Assembly: GCA_004292705.1 (NCBI GenBank)
Contig: RDXA01000419.1
Span: 1 to 9,276 of the forward strand
Direction: 5' to 3'
DNA from: Sphingomonadales bacterium
Lineage (GTDB): Bacteria > Pseudomonadota > Alphaproteobacteria > Sphingomonadales > Sphingomonadaceae
Length of the DNA stretch: 9,276 nucleotides
Shown here: positions 1 through 7,053 of the stretch, piece after piece
Position numbering within the stretch: position 1 is the stretch's first letter
Layout of the letters: each line of letters opens with the position of its first letter
Notes under the pieces: generated by a model
What the model saw: the letters and a program-made list of their open reading frames with translations, nothing else
What the model was told of the DNA's origin: nothing
The model's database searches: none
Position numbers and translations under genes: made by a program

Positions 1-92
1 TTCCCTATGGCGTCGCCATCGCTTTTGGCGGTCTTTGGGTGCTGGCGGTTAACTATCTGCCTGCCGCCACAACGGCTGCGCTGTCGGCATAA
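1..92 (+). CDS. cpaA: CpaA-type prepilin peptidase, C-terminal end only
   Basis: Only the last 29 codons are present; the reading frame enters at base 3 and stops with TAA at 90-92. The visible peptide begins with PYGVAIAFGG, then a hydrophobic stretch (LWVLAV) and a short polar/alanine tail. A proline-tyrosine-glycine-X-A segment leading into a final membrane helix is typical of the C-terminus of A24-family prepilin peptidases (CpaA/TadV), inner-membrane aspartyl proteases that cleave the leader from Flp prepilin. The catalytic aspartates would lie upstream of the window and cannot be checked. Its place directly before cpaB is the usual Tad/Cpa order and is the main support for the call. Another small polytopic membrane protein with a similar tail is possible. 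Confidence 0.72.
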   Translation, partial: PYGVAIAFGGLWVLAVNYLPAATTAALSA

Positions 93-181
93 CCCGATTT
101 TAACCAGTCAAGCCTTACGCACTGCAACCATACCTGCCCGCTAACCAAACCCAGGGCGATTACGAGGGGGCTATTTGAGCC
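93..181 (+). promoter_or_regulatory. cpaA-cpaB intergenic region with a possible CtrA half-site
   Basis: This 89-bp gap is the longest spacing at the left end of the pilus operon. It is more AT-rich near 93-110 than the flanking genes and contains TTAACC at 100-105, which matches half of the alphaproteobacterial CtrA recognition sequence; a second TTAAC lies at 49-53, inside the cpaA tail. No second half-site at the canonical seven-base spacing is seen, and no convincing -35/-10 pair stands out. GAGGGGG at 164-170 is the likely ribosome binding site of cpaB, with 11 bases to the ATG. An internal promoter here is possible but unproven. Confidence 0.25.
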
Positions 182-1303
182 ATGGATAGGAAGAAACTGG
201 TTCTGCTGCTTGGCGCACTGATCATCGCGATCGGTACGGCCTTTGCTGCACGCAGCATGTTCGCCGGAGGCGCCGCCCCCGATGCCAATGCAGCCGCCGT
301 GCCGACTGGCCCGCGCGTGCTGGTTGCCAAGCGGGCGTTGACCGCAGGCACCATCATCACCGCCGATGCGCTGGGCTTCCAGCCCTGGCCCAAGGAGCTG
401 GTGCAGGACGCCTACTTCATTGACGGCGAGGCCGACATGAACAAGCTGCTCGGCACCGTCGTGCGGTATCCGATCACGGCAGGCGAGCCGGTTACGCAAG
501 GCTCGCTGGTCGCGCCGGGCGATCGCGGTTTCCTTGCTGCGGCGCTTGGCCCGGGGATGCGCGCTGTCACAGTTCCTGTGTCGGCGACGACCGGGGTCGC
601 GGGCTTCGTCTTCGCCGGGGACCGGGTTGACCTTGTGCTGACCCAGCAGATCGACGGCTCCGACGATTCCGCGCCGCTGCGGACGGCCGAAACGGTGCTG
701 CGCAACCTGCGCGTGCTGGCCACCGACCAAACGGTCGAGAAGACCGTGGACGAGAACGGCAAGACGGTCGTGGCCGAATTCCGCACCGTCACGCTCGAAG
801 TGACGCCGAAGATCGCCGAAAAGATCGCGGTGGCTCAGACCATCGGCACCATCAGCCTGGTGCTGCGCTCGATTGCCGACAGCCAGTCGGAACTCGAGCG
901 GGCTGTGGCCGCAGGCGACATCCAGATCCCGGCCAATGCCACGCCGGAGCAGGAAGAAAAGATGCTCAAGGCCGCGATGTCGCGTCCGCTCGACAAGGGC
1001 ACGACCTTCGTGACCGGCGGCGACGTGTCGCGCTTCCAGCGCACCACCGTGCCGCCCAAGACCCAGCCGCAGCAATTTGCGGCTCCGGCTCCGGCCGCAG
1101 CGCCTGCCGGCGGCAGCGCGCCGCGCGGCGACGCCGCGCCGGTCTACACCGGGCCGAGCGTCCGGGTGACCCGCGGCAAGGAAACCACCGACACGCCCGT
1201 CAGCGCCAAAGCCAATGCCGGTGCTATCCTCACCAACCAGTCGGGCGGCCTGCGCCGCGCCGGGCAGACCGTGCCCGTCGCCGGTGCGACCGTGATCAAG
1301 TGA
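182..1303 (+). CDS. cpaB: Flp pilus assembly protein CpaB/RcpC
   Basis: A 373-residue protein for the Tad pilus, anchored in the inner membrane and exposed to the periplasm, where CpaB/RcpC proteins are thought to stabilise or gate the secretin. Residues 4-23 form an uncleaved-looking N-terminal membrane segment after MDRKK. An SAF domain (a beta-clip fold) spans about 44-108, starting with RVLVAKRAL and ending near PVTQGSLV. The CpaB/RcpC domain covers about 126-232, from RAVTVPVSATTGVAGFVFAGD to GTISLVLRS. Residues 280-325 are rich in Pro, Ala and Gln and look disordered; the end carries the SVRVTRGKE strand seen at the C-terminus of many alphaproteobacterial CpaB proteins. The ATG at 182 is supported by the GAGGGGG upstream and by the position of the membrane segment. 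It stops 44 bases before the preferred cpaC start. Confidence 0.93.
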   Translation: MDRKKLVLLLGALIIAIGTAFAARSMFAGGAAPDANAAAVPTGPRVLVAKRALTAGTIITADALGFQPWPKELVQDAYFIDGEADMNKLLGTVVRYPITAGEPVTQGSLVAPGDRGFLAAALGPGMRAVTVPVSATTGVAGFVFAGDRVDLVLTQQIDGSDDSAPLRTAETVLRNLRVLATDQTVEKTVDENGKTVVAEFRTVTLEVTPKIAEKIAVAQTIGTISLVLRSIADSQSELERAVAAGDIQIPANATPEQEEKMLKAAMSRPLDKGTTFVTGGDVSRFQRTTVPPKTQPQQFAAPAPAAAPAGGSAPRGDAAPVYTGPSVRVTRGKETTDTPVSAKANAGAILTNQSGGLRRAGQTVPVAGATVIK

Positions 1304-1347
1304 GGGGAGCAAGACAAATGTCGATCCATCCCGAGGGGGGACAACCC
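1302..1347 (+). promoter_or_regulatory. Two Shine-Dalgarno sequences in tandem before cpaC
   Basis: GAGGGGAG at 1302-1309 precedes an in-frame ATG at 1318 with 8 spacer bases, and GAGGGGGG at 1333-1340 precedes another in-frame ATG at 1348 with 7 spacer bases. Both have sensible spacing, so the sequence alone does not exclude use of either. The second gives a signal peptide beginning MTRKFKTK followed by its hydrophobic core, the conventional shape; the first adds ten residues (MSIHPEGGQP) before it. Confidence 0.6.
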
Positions 1348-2949
1348 ATGACACGCAAGTTCAAGACCAAGCTGCTCGTGGCCGCGCTCGCCGCGGTGCC
1401 AATGGCAGCAATGCCGGCTGCCACCGCCACTGCGCAAGCCGTCGTCAGCCCCTCGCAGGAAATTGTCCTGTCGATCGGCAAGGGCGAACTGGTGACAGTG
1501 CCGGGCAGCATGGCTGACGTGTTCGTCGCCAATGACGAAGTCGCCGACGTCCAGGTCAAGTCGCAGCGCCAGCTCTATGTCTTCGGCAAGGCCGGGGGCG
1601 AGACCACGATTTACGCCAGCAATGAACGCGGCGACGTGATCTTCTCGGCCAACATCCGGGTCGGCTCGAACATCGGCAGCATCGACCAGATGCTCGCGAT
1701 GGCGATGCCTGACGCCAAGGTGAGCGTGTCGACCATGGGCACCAACACCGTGCTGCTGACCGGCACCGTGGGCGCGCCCGAGGATGCTGCCGAAGCCGAA
1801 CGGCTGGTCAGCGCCTTTCTCGGAAAGGATGCCAATGTCATCAGCCGCCTCAAGACTGCAACGCCGCTGCAGGTGAACCTGCACGTCAAGTTCGCCGAAG
1901 TCAGCCGCAGCCTGCTGCGCGAGATCGGCGGCAACCTGACCACCATCGACGGTTCGAGCGGCTTTCAGTTCGGCGTAGGTGCCGGGCGCCAGGGCCTTAT
2001 CGATTCGATCCGCCCCGGATCGGCAACGGGCGTCGGCAACGACGTGGTCGTGACGGTTCCCGACCTCAATCAACCCGGCAAGTTCATCGAAGTGCCCGGC
2101 AACCAGGTGAACGTGGCCGCAGCGGGCGCAACGCTTGCAGGGATCGGCCGCCTGTTCGGCATGAACATGCTCGGCGCGCTTGATCTGTCGGAGCGTCTGG
2201 GTCTGGTCACCACTATCACCGAACCCAACCTCACCGCGCTGTCGGGCGAAACCGCGACCTTCCTGGCCGGCGGCGAGTTCCCGATCCCGATCGCGCAGGG
2301 CCTCGGCCAGGTGACGGTGCAGTTCCGCCAGTTCGGCGTGAGCCTCGCCTACACCCCGACCGTGCTTTCGAACGGCCGCATCTCGATGCGCGTGCGTCCG
2401 GAAGTGTCCGAGCTTTCGACCCAGGGTGCGATCACGCTCAACGGCTTTCAGGTTCCGGCCATCACTACCCGCCGCACCGAAACCACGGTCGAGCTGGGGT
2501 CGGGCCAGAGCTTCATGATCGCTGGCCTGATGAGCGCCAATTCGCAGAACCTGCTCGACAAGGCACCCGGCGTCGGTGACGTGCCGATCCTTGGCAACCT
2601 GTTCCGCAGCCGCCAGTTCCGCAAGGGCGAGACCGAGTTGGTGATCATCGTCACCCCCTATCTGGTCAAGCCGGTCGATGCGAAGGACATCAAGCTGCCC
2701 ACCGACGGCTATCGTTCGGCGAGCGAGCTCGACCAGCTGCTCGGCTACCAGAACAATGCCGGCGTCTCGGGCGAACAGCGCCCCGGTCCGACCTCGGCCC
2801 AGCCCGAGGGTCCGAACCCGCAGGTGAGCGATGCCGATCCGGCTGCCATCGTCCCGGCCCAGCCGGCGAAGCCGCGCCGTGCCGACAAGAAGAACCGCCG
2901 CCCCGAGCGCGAGGCCAGCGCGACTGCTGCCCCGGGCTTCAGCCTCTAA
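1348..2949 (+). CDS. cpaC: Type II/III secretion system family secretin, Tad pilus outer-membrane channel CpaC/RcpA
   Basis: A 533-residue secretin subunit predicted to form the outer-membrane gate for the Flp pilus. Residues 1-31 are a Sec signal peptide (MTRKFKTK, hydrophobic alanine-rich core, likely cleavage after ATAQA). The N-terminal pilus-formation domain covers about 35-106, and a BON-like or secretin N-domain segment about 111-160. The secretin beta domain runs from about 278 to 441: EPNLTALSG at 292-300, FPIPIA at 311-316, and the signature GVGDVPILGNLF (408-419) followed by KGETELVIIVTPYLV. After 445 comes a Pro/Gln-rich tail with a basic patch (RRADKKNRR, 510-518). The start at 1348 was chosen for the signal peptide and its Shine-Dalgarno; ATG 1318 is the alternative. 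Length is normal for CpaC. cpaD follows after 19 bases. Confidence 0.95.
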   Translation: MTRKFKTKLLVAALAAVPMAAMPAATATAQAVVSPSQEIVLSIGKGELVTVPGSMADVFVANDEVADVQVKSQRQLYVFGKAGGETTIYASNERGDVIFSANIRVGSNIGSIDQMLAMAMPDAKVSVSTMGTNTVLLTGTVGAPEDAAEAERLVSAFLGKDANVISRLKTATPLQVNLHVKFAEVSRSLLREIGGNLTTIDGSSGFQFGVGAGRQGLIDSIRPGSATGVGNDVVVTVPDLNQPGKFIEVPGNQVNVAAAGATLAGIGRLFGMNMLGALDLSERLGLVTTITEPNLTALSGETATFLAGGEFPIPIAQGLGQVTVQFRQFGVSLAYTPTVLSNGRISMRVRPEVSELSTQGAITLNGFQVPAITTRRTETTVELGSGQSFMIAGLMSANSQNLLDKAPGVGDVPILGNLFRSRQFRKGETELVIIVTPYLVKPVDAKDIKLPTDGYRSASELDQLLGYQNNAGVSGEQRPGPTSAQPEGPNPQVSDADPAAIVPAQPAKPRRADKKNRRPEREASATAAPGFSL

Positions 2950-2968
2950 CGTGAAAAAGGTGACTGTG

Positions 2969-3661
2969 ATGCCCCATGCACGACAAAACCGGCTGGCCCG
3001 CGTGGCTGCCCCCACAGCTAAGCTGGCTCTCGCGCTGACCCTCGGCCTCGGCCTTGCGGGCTGCGGCGGGATGCCCACCAACACCTCGCTCTACAGCGTC
3101 AAGCAACCGGTGGTGGAACGCTCCAACATGGTGATGGATGTCACCACGACCACTGCGGGCCTGCCGATCTCGGAACAACAGCGTCTCAACGGCTGGTTCG
3201 AAACGATGGATCTGCGTTACGGTGATCGCATCGCGATTGAAAACCCGGGCCAGAACCCGGCCGTGACCAACGCGATCCGCGATCTGGCGGGCCGTTATGG
3301 TCTGATGATCAGCGACACTGCGCCTGTAACCGGCGGCTATTTGCAGCCGGGTCAGGCGCGCGTGGTGATCACCCGCACCACCGCGAGCGTGCCGGGCTGC
3401 CCCGACTGGTCGGCCAAGTCCGACATGAACTTCAATAACGGCACCAGCCCGAACTTCGGCTGCGCGATCAACAGCAACCTTGCTGCGATGGTGGCCGATC
3501 CGCAGGATCTGATCGAGGGCAAGAAGGGCGCGAGCGAAACCGTGATCGCCACCTCGAACAAGGCAATCTCGACCTATCGTGAGATGGAACCCACCGGCAA
3601 GGGCGGCCTGATGGACGCCGGCACCCCGGGCGGCGGTGGCGGCGGCGGAGGAGGTAACTAA
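2969..3661 (+). CDS. cpaD: CpaD family pilus assembly lipoprotein
   Basis: A 230-residue lipoprotein of the Tad secretin complex, thought to help CpaC assemble in the outer membrane. The signal peptide ends in a lipobox LAGC with Cys32 as the lipidated residue, followed by GG rather than Asp at +2, compatible with outer-membrane sorting. The CpaD family core spans about 40-205. It includes CPDWS (144-148), NFGCA (162-166) and NLAAMVADPQDL (170-181), with two cysteines (144, 165) that could form a disulfide. The C-terminus is a run of nine glycines plus Asn. The ATG at 2969 is preferred because AAAAAGG (2954-2960) lies 8 bases upstream and the signal peptide starts well there; GTG 2951 has no ribosome binding site. 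It sits between cpaC (19 bases before) and cpaE (3 bases after). Confidence 0.93.
   Translation: MPHARQNRLARVAAPTAKLALALTLGLGLAGCGGMPTNTSLYSVKQPVVERSNMVMDVTTTTAGLPISEQQRLNGWFETMDLRYGDRIAIENPGQNPAVTNAIRDLAGRYGLMISDTAPVTGGYLQPGQARVVITRTTASVPGCPDWSAKSDMNFNNGTSPNFGCAINSNLAAMVADPQDLIEGKKGASETVIATSNKAISTYREMEPTGKGGLMDAGTPGGGGGGGGGN
3647..3654 (+). promoter_or_regulatory. Shine-Dalgarno of cpaE inside the CpaD glycine tail
   Basis: GGAGGAGG lies 10 bases before the cpaE ATG at 3665. It is formed by the last glycine codons of cpaD (GGA GGA GGT), whereas the glycine codons just upstream are GGC or GGT. The cpaD stop at 3659-3661 is 3 bases before the cpaE ATG, so ribosomes finishing cpaD could reinitiate directly. 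Confidence 0.8.
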
Positions 3662-3664
3662 GCC

Positions 3665-4945
3665 ATGAATACACCTTGGAAATCGGGCTTGCCCGGAAAT
3701 CGCGACCCCTTCTCGGCCTATTTGTGCGACGACAACGCGCTCGATGTGCTGCGTCCGGTGGTGATCGAACTCGGCTGGCAGCCGGAAAAGTGCAACAAGG
3801 GCGGTCTGCGCAACGCAGTGCAATCGCTCTCGGTCAGCGCCAGCCCGGCGATCCTCGTGGTCGATCTGTCCGAAAGCGGCGATCCGCTCAACGACATCAA
3901 CGCACTTGCTGAAGTCTGCGAACCCGGCACGGTGGTGATCGCCATCGGCCAGGTCAACGACGTGCGTCTGTATCGCGACCTGCTTTCGAGCGGGATCCAT
4001 GATTATCTGCTCAAGCCCTTGTCGCCGCAGCAGGTGCATGATGCACTCAATCAGGCGCTCGCGGTGTTCATGAGCCCCAAAGCTGGCGATGCCGATGCCG
4101 CAAAGCGGCACATTTCGACGGCCGTGGTGGGAACGCGCGGCGGCACGGGGGCATCGACGCTGGCGACTTCGCTCGCATGGCTGTTCGCCGATGAGCACAA
4201 GTCACCGACTGCGCTGCTCGATCTCGACGTGCATTTCGGCACCGGCGCACTGGCGCTCGATCTCGAACCGGGCCGCGGCCTGACCGACGCGATCGAGAAC
4301 CCGAGCCGGATCGACCCGCTGTTCATCGAACGTGCGATGGTGCGGGCGGGGGATCACTTGTCGATCCTTTCAGCCGAAGCGCCCATCAACCAGCCGCTGA
4401 TGACCGATGGTTCGGCCTTCGTGCAGCTGGAAGACGAATTCCGTCAGGCGTTCGAAATGACGGTGATCGATCTGCCGCGCAACATGCTCATCAACTTCCC
4501 GCAGCTGCTGGCTGACGTGAATCTGGTGGTGCTGGCTTGCGAACTGACGCTCGCCTCGGCCCGTGACACGATCCGTATCCTGTCATGGCTCAAGACCAAT
4601 GCCAGCCACGCTCACCCGATGATCGTCGCCAACAAGGTGCAGCCGAGCCTCGCGGAAATCAGCAAGGCTGACTTCGAGGCCTCGATCGAGCGCAAGGTCG
4701 ATTTCGTTGTGCCATACGACATCAAGGCGGCCTCGAACGCGGCCAAGCTGGGTCAGGTGTTTGTCGATGCCAACCGTTCGAGCAAGGCGACCGCGGTGAT
4801 CCGCCAGATCGCCGAGCGCGTCATGGGCGTGAGCACGGAAAACGTTGTGGCACCGAGCACCGAGAAGAAATCGCTGCTGGGCAATTTCGATCTCAAGGCG
4901 ATGCTCGCCAAGAAGCCGAAGGTCGATCTGACCCAGGCTAACTGA
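3665..4945 (+). CDS. cpaE: CpaE/TadZ, MinD/ParA-like pilus localisation ATPase with receiver-like domain
   Basis: A 426-residue cytoplasmic protein of the CpaE/TadZ family, which positions the Tad machine, usually at a cell pole. Residues 16-135 form a CheY-like receiver domain: Asp22-Asp23, Asp67 at the end of the ILVVD strand, and Lys117 before Pro118. Gly95 sits where receivers usually have Thr/Ser. The ATPase domain starts near 150. Its deviant Walker A is G156-T-R-G-G-T-G-A-S164-T, in which Arg and Ala replace the two lysines of classical MinD/ParA proteins, as is known for TadZ relatives. LLDLDVHFGT (Asp186, Asp188) and VIDLP (Asp269) match the A' and Walker B regions. The basic C-terminus (401-426) could contact membrane or partners. 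It lies between cpaD and tadB; cpaF would be expected next but is missing. Confidence 0.93.
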   Translation: MNTPWKSGLPGNRDPFSAYLCDDNALDVLRPVVIELGWQPEKCNKGGLRNAVQSLSVSASPAILVVDLSESGDPLNDINALAEVCEPGTVVIAIGQVNDVRLYRDLLSSGIHDYLLKPLSPQQVHDALNQALAVFMSPKAGDADAAKRHISTAVVGTRGGTGASTLATSLAWLFADEHKSPTALLDLDVHFGTGALALDLEPGRGLTDAIENPSRIDPLFIERAMVRAGDHLSILSAEAPINQPLMTDGSAFVQLEDEFRQAFEMTVIDLPRNMLINFPQLLADVNLVVLACELTLASARDTIRILSWLKTNASHAHPMIVANKVQPSLAEISKADFEASIERKVDFVVPYDIKAASNAAKLGQVFVDANRSSKATAVIRQIAERVMGVSTENVVAPSTEKKSLLGNFDLKAMLAKKPKVDLTQAN

Positions 4946-4955
4946 CCGACTGATC

Positions 4956-4988
4956 GCGCGGGGCATGAGGTCTTCCTGATCCCCGCGC
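4956..4988 (+). other. Hairpin in the cpaE-tadB gap
   Basis: GCGCGGGG (4956-4963) pairs perfectly with CCCCGCGC (4981-4988). The interior can extend with a one-base bulge (C4964), two A-T pairs, one G-G mismatch and AGG/CCT (4968-4970 with 4975-4977), closing on a TCTT loop. There is no T-run after the stem, so it is not a standard intrinsic terminator. A role in RNA processing or in lowering tadB-tadC expression relative to upstream genes is inference. Confidence 0.5.
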
Positions 4989-5045
4989 ACCAAGACACGA
5001 CAAGGAGCCGTCGCATCCCGGCGGACCGAGGCAGGAAACGACAGC

Positions 5046-6017
5046 ATGGACTTTTTCCAAACCCTGCTCATCACGCTGGTGATCTTCTCCGTGCTGGTCA
5101 TGGGCTACGCGGTGGCGTCCGGCTCTGGCCCGGCCAAGGCTCAGAAGCGCCGGATGCAGGCGCTGCGCTATCGCCACTCGGAGAGTGTCGATGCCAAGGT
5201 GGATGCCCAGTTCAAGCGCGCGATCGCGGCCCGCAAGCCCAAGGCCTACAAGGTCGCCGGTTCGGGCTCGCGCTCTGAAGCGTTGGCGATGCGGCTCAAA
5301 CGCACGGGCCGGGACTGGACCGTCACCCAATACCTCTACGCTTCGGTCGGCCTCGCGCTGGCGGTGGCGGTGACGATCTTTGTGTTCAGCAGGGCCCCGC
5401 TACTGTCCTTGGGGGTGGGCTTGTTCGTCGGAGCGGGCTTGCCGCACTTCGTGATCGGCTCGCTCATCAACCGGCGCACCAATGCCTTTGTCTCCAAGTT
5501 TCCCGACGGGATCGAACTGCTGGTGCGCGGCCTGCGCTCGGGCCTCCCCGTCACCGAGACGCTCGGCATCGTGGCCACGGAAGTGCCCGGCCCGGTCGGC
5601 TACGAGTTCAAGAGCGTGATTGACCGGATCAAGGTCGGCAAGACCATGGAGGACGCGCTCCAGGACACCGCTGACAAGCTCGGCATCGCCGAATTCAACT
5701 TCTTCACCATTACGCTGGCGATCCAGCGCGAGACCGGGGGCAACCTCGCCGAGACGCTGTCGAACCTTGCCGATGTTCTGCGCAAGCGCGCGCAAATGAA
5801 GCTCAAGATCAGGGCGATGAGCTCCGAATCCAAGGCCTCAGCCTACATCGTCGGCTCGCTGCCCTTCCTGGTGTTCGGCGCGATCATGTACATCAACCCC
5901 AAATACATGGGCACCTTCTTCACCGACGAACGCCTGATCGTCGCCGGACTTGGTGCAGGGGTGTGGATGGGCCTTGGCGTGTTCATCATGGCCAAGATGG
6001 TCAACTTCGAGATCTGA
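5046..6017 (+). CDS. tadB: Type II secretion F family protein TadB, inner-membrane platform
   Basis: A 323-residue polytopic inner-membrane protein; with TadC it forms the platform on which the motor ATPase would act to extrude pilin. Predicted membrane segments are at about 4-22, 97-115, 118-140, 266-284 and 297-316. The region 24-90 is basic and cytoplasmic. The T2SSF domain lies at about 154-282, with FPDGIELLVRGLRSGLPV at 152-169 and the conserved RETGGNLAETL at 228-238. Length and topology are normal for TadB (CpaG in Caulobacter). The ATG at 5046 begins a hydrophobic helix directly and has AGGAAA (5033-5038) upstream; there is no plausible earlier start. A 100-base gap separates it from cpaE, and tadC follows after 19 bases. 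Confidence 0.94.
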   Translation: MDFFQTLLITLVIFSVLVMGYAVASGSGPAKAQKRRMQALRYRHSESVDAKVDAQFKRAIAARKPKAYKVAGSGSRSEALAMRLKRTGRDWTVTQYLYASVGLALAVAVTIFVFSRAPLLSLGVGLFVGAGLPHFVIGSLINRRTNAFVSKFPDGIELLVRGLRSGLPVTETLGIVATEVPGPVGYEFKSVIDRIKVGKTMEDALQDTADKLGIAEFNFFTITLAIQRETGGNLAETLSNLADVLRKRAQMKLKIRAMSSESKASAYIVGSLPFLVFGAIMYINPKYMGTFFTDERLIVAGLGAGVWMGLGVFIMAKMVNFEI

Positions 6018-6036
6018 TGGCGGGGGGCACACAATC

Positions 6037-7032
6037 ATGATCGACCAACCCACCGGCCCGAGCCTGCTCGGCTTCGACGTCATCCTTGTCGGCACGATGC
6101 TTGTCGGCCTCGCTGCCTTCGCCATCATGCTGGCCATCTATGCCGCAGTCACGATCCGCGATCCGATGGTGAAGCGCGTCCGCGCGCTGGAGGCGCGGCG
6201 CGAACAGCTCAAGGCCGGGATCGTCACCGCTGCCTCGAAGAAGCGCACCAGTCTGGTGCGCCGCACCGACACGACCGACAAGGTCAAGGACAGCCTCAAT
6301 CGCCTCAACATCCTCCAGGAAAGCCAGATCAAGACGATCCAGCAAAAGCTGGCGCATGCAGGCTACCGCAACAAGGAACTGGCAGTCATCATCATCGGCG
6401 CGCGGGCCATCCTGCCGCTGGTCGTTGGCGCGGCCATGGGTTCGCTGATCTATGTTGTCGAGTTCTGGCCCGACTGGGGCCCGATGACCCGTCTTGGTGC
6501 TTTCGCAATGTCGGTGTTCCTGTCCTACAAGGGGCCGGAACTCTACCTCAGCAACAAGGCGAGCAAGCGCACCAAGGAAATCCAGAAGGGTCTGCCTGAT
6601 GCGCTCGACCTGCTGGTGATCTGCGCCGAGGCCGGTCTGACCGTCGACGCGGCCTTCAACCGGGTCGCCAAGGAACTGGGCCGCGCCTATCCCGAACTGG
6701 GCGACGAATTCGCCCTCACCGCGATCGAATTGAGCTTCCTCAACGAACGACGCATGGCGTTCAACAACCTCGCCTACCGCGTCAATCTCGAAGCGGTGAA
6801 GGGCGTGGTGACCACCATGATCCAGACCGAACGCTACGGCACCCCGCTGGCTTCGGCCCTGCGCGTGCTCTCGGCTGAATTCCGCAACGAGCGCATGATG
6901 CGCGCCGAGGAAAAGGCCGCGCGTCTGCCCGCGATCATGACGGTGCCGCTGATCGTGTTCATTCTGCCCACGCTGTTCGTGGTCATTCTTGGCCCGGCGG
7001 CCTGTTCGATCTCGGACAACCTCGTCAAATAG
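6037..7032 (+). CDS. tadC: Type II secretion F family protein TadC, inner-membrane platform
   Basis: A 331-residue partner of TadB in the inner-membrane platform. Predicted membrane segments are at about 14-37, 117-141, 150-164 (weak) and 298-320. A basic linker (46-110) lies between the first two. The T2SSF domain is at about 187-313: LPDALDLLVICAEAGLTVDAA (186-206), TERYGTPLASALRVL (264-278), then RAEEKAARLPAIMTVPLIVFILP, the usual TadC ending. The ATG at 6037 is chosen because the first membrane segment begins shortly after it; earlier in-frame starts lie inside tadB. Its ribosome binding site is poor: only a G-run (6022-6027) 9 bases upstream, so translation may depend on coupling to tadB. 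It is the last pilus gene here and ends 40 bases before the convergent marR stop. Confidence 0.94.
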   Translation: MIDQPTGPSLLGFDVILVGTMLVGLAAFAIMLAIYAAVTIRDPMVKRVRALEARREQLKAGIVTAASKKRTSLVRRTDTTDKVKDSLNRLNILQESQIKTIQQKLAHAGYRNKELAVIIIGARAILPLVVGAAMGSLIYVVEFWPDWGPMTRLGAFAMSVFLSYKGPELYLSNKASKRTKEIQKGLPDALDLLVICAEAGLTVDAAFNRVAKELGRAYPELGDEFALTAIELSFLNERRMAFNNLAYRVNLEAVKGVVTTMIQTERYGTPLASALRVLSAEFRNERMMRAEEKAARLPAIMTVPLIVFILPTLFVVILGPAACSISDNLVK

Positions 7033-7053
7033 GTCCGGTACCGCAACGATAGG

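Noticed and set aside
1300..1317. GTG 1300 as start of cpaC, overlapping the cpaB stop
   Set aside because: No Shine-Dalgarno stands before it and it would bury the signal peptide behind 16 residues; ATG 1318 and especially ATG 1348 have good ribosome binding sites.
1144..3084. Long open frame antisense to cpaB-cpaC-cpaD
   Set aside because: Its product is rich in Arg, His, Gly and Ala with no domain pattern, and it lies opposite three clearly conserved genes. Such frames are common antisense to high-GC coding sequence.
2939..4198. Long open frame antisense to cpaD-cpaE
   Set aside because: Same compositional signature and no ribosome binding site or recognisable motif; the sense frames encode well-conserved proteins.
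4946..5045. Possible cpaF pseudogene remnant
   Set aside because: No Walker motif or recognisable CpaF end peptide appears in any frame of the gap, so a remnant cannot be claimed.
5950..6036. Upstream in-frame start for tadC inside tadB
   Set aside because: It would add 29 residues with no TadC similarity overlapping the conserved end of tadB; ATG 6037 puts the first membrane helix where it belongs.
7036..7043. Palindrome CGGTACCG after tadC
   Set aside because: An isolated 8-bp palindrome in GC-rich DNA with no loop or partner copy is not enough to call an operator.
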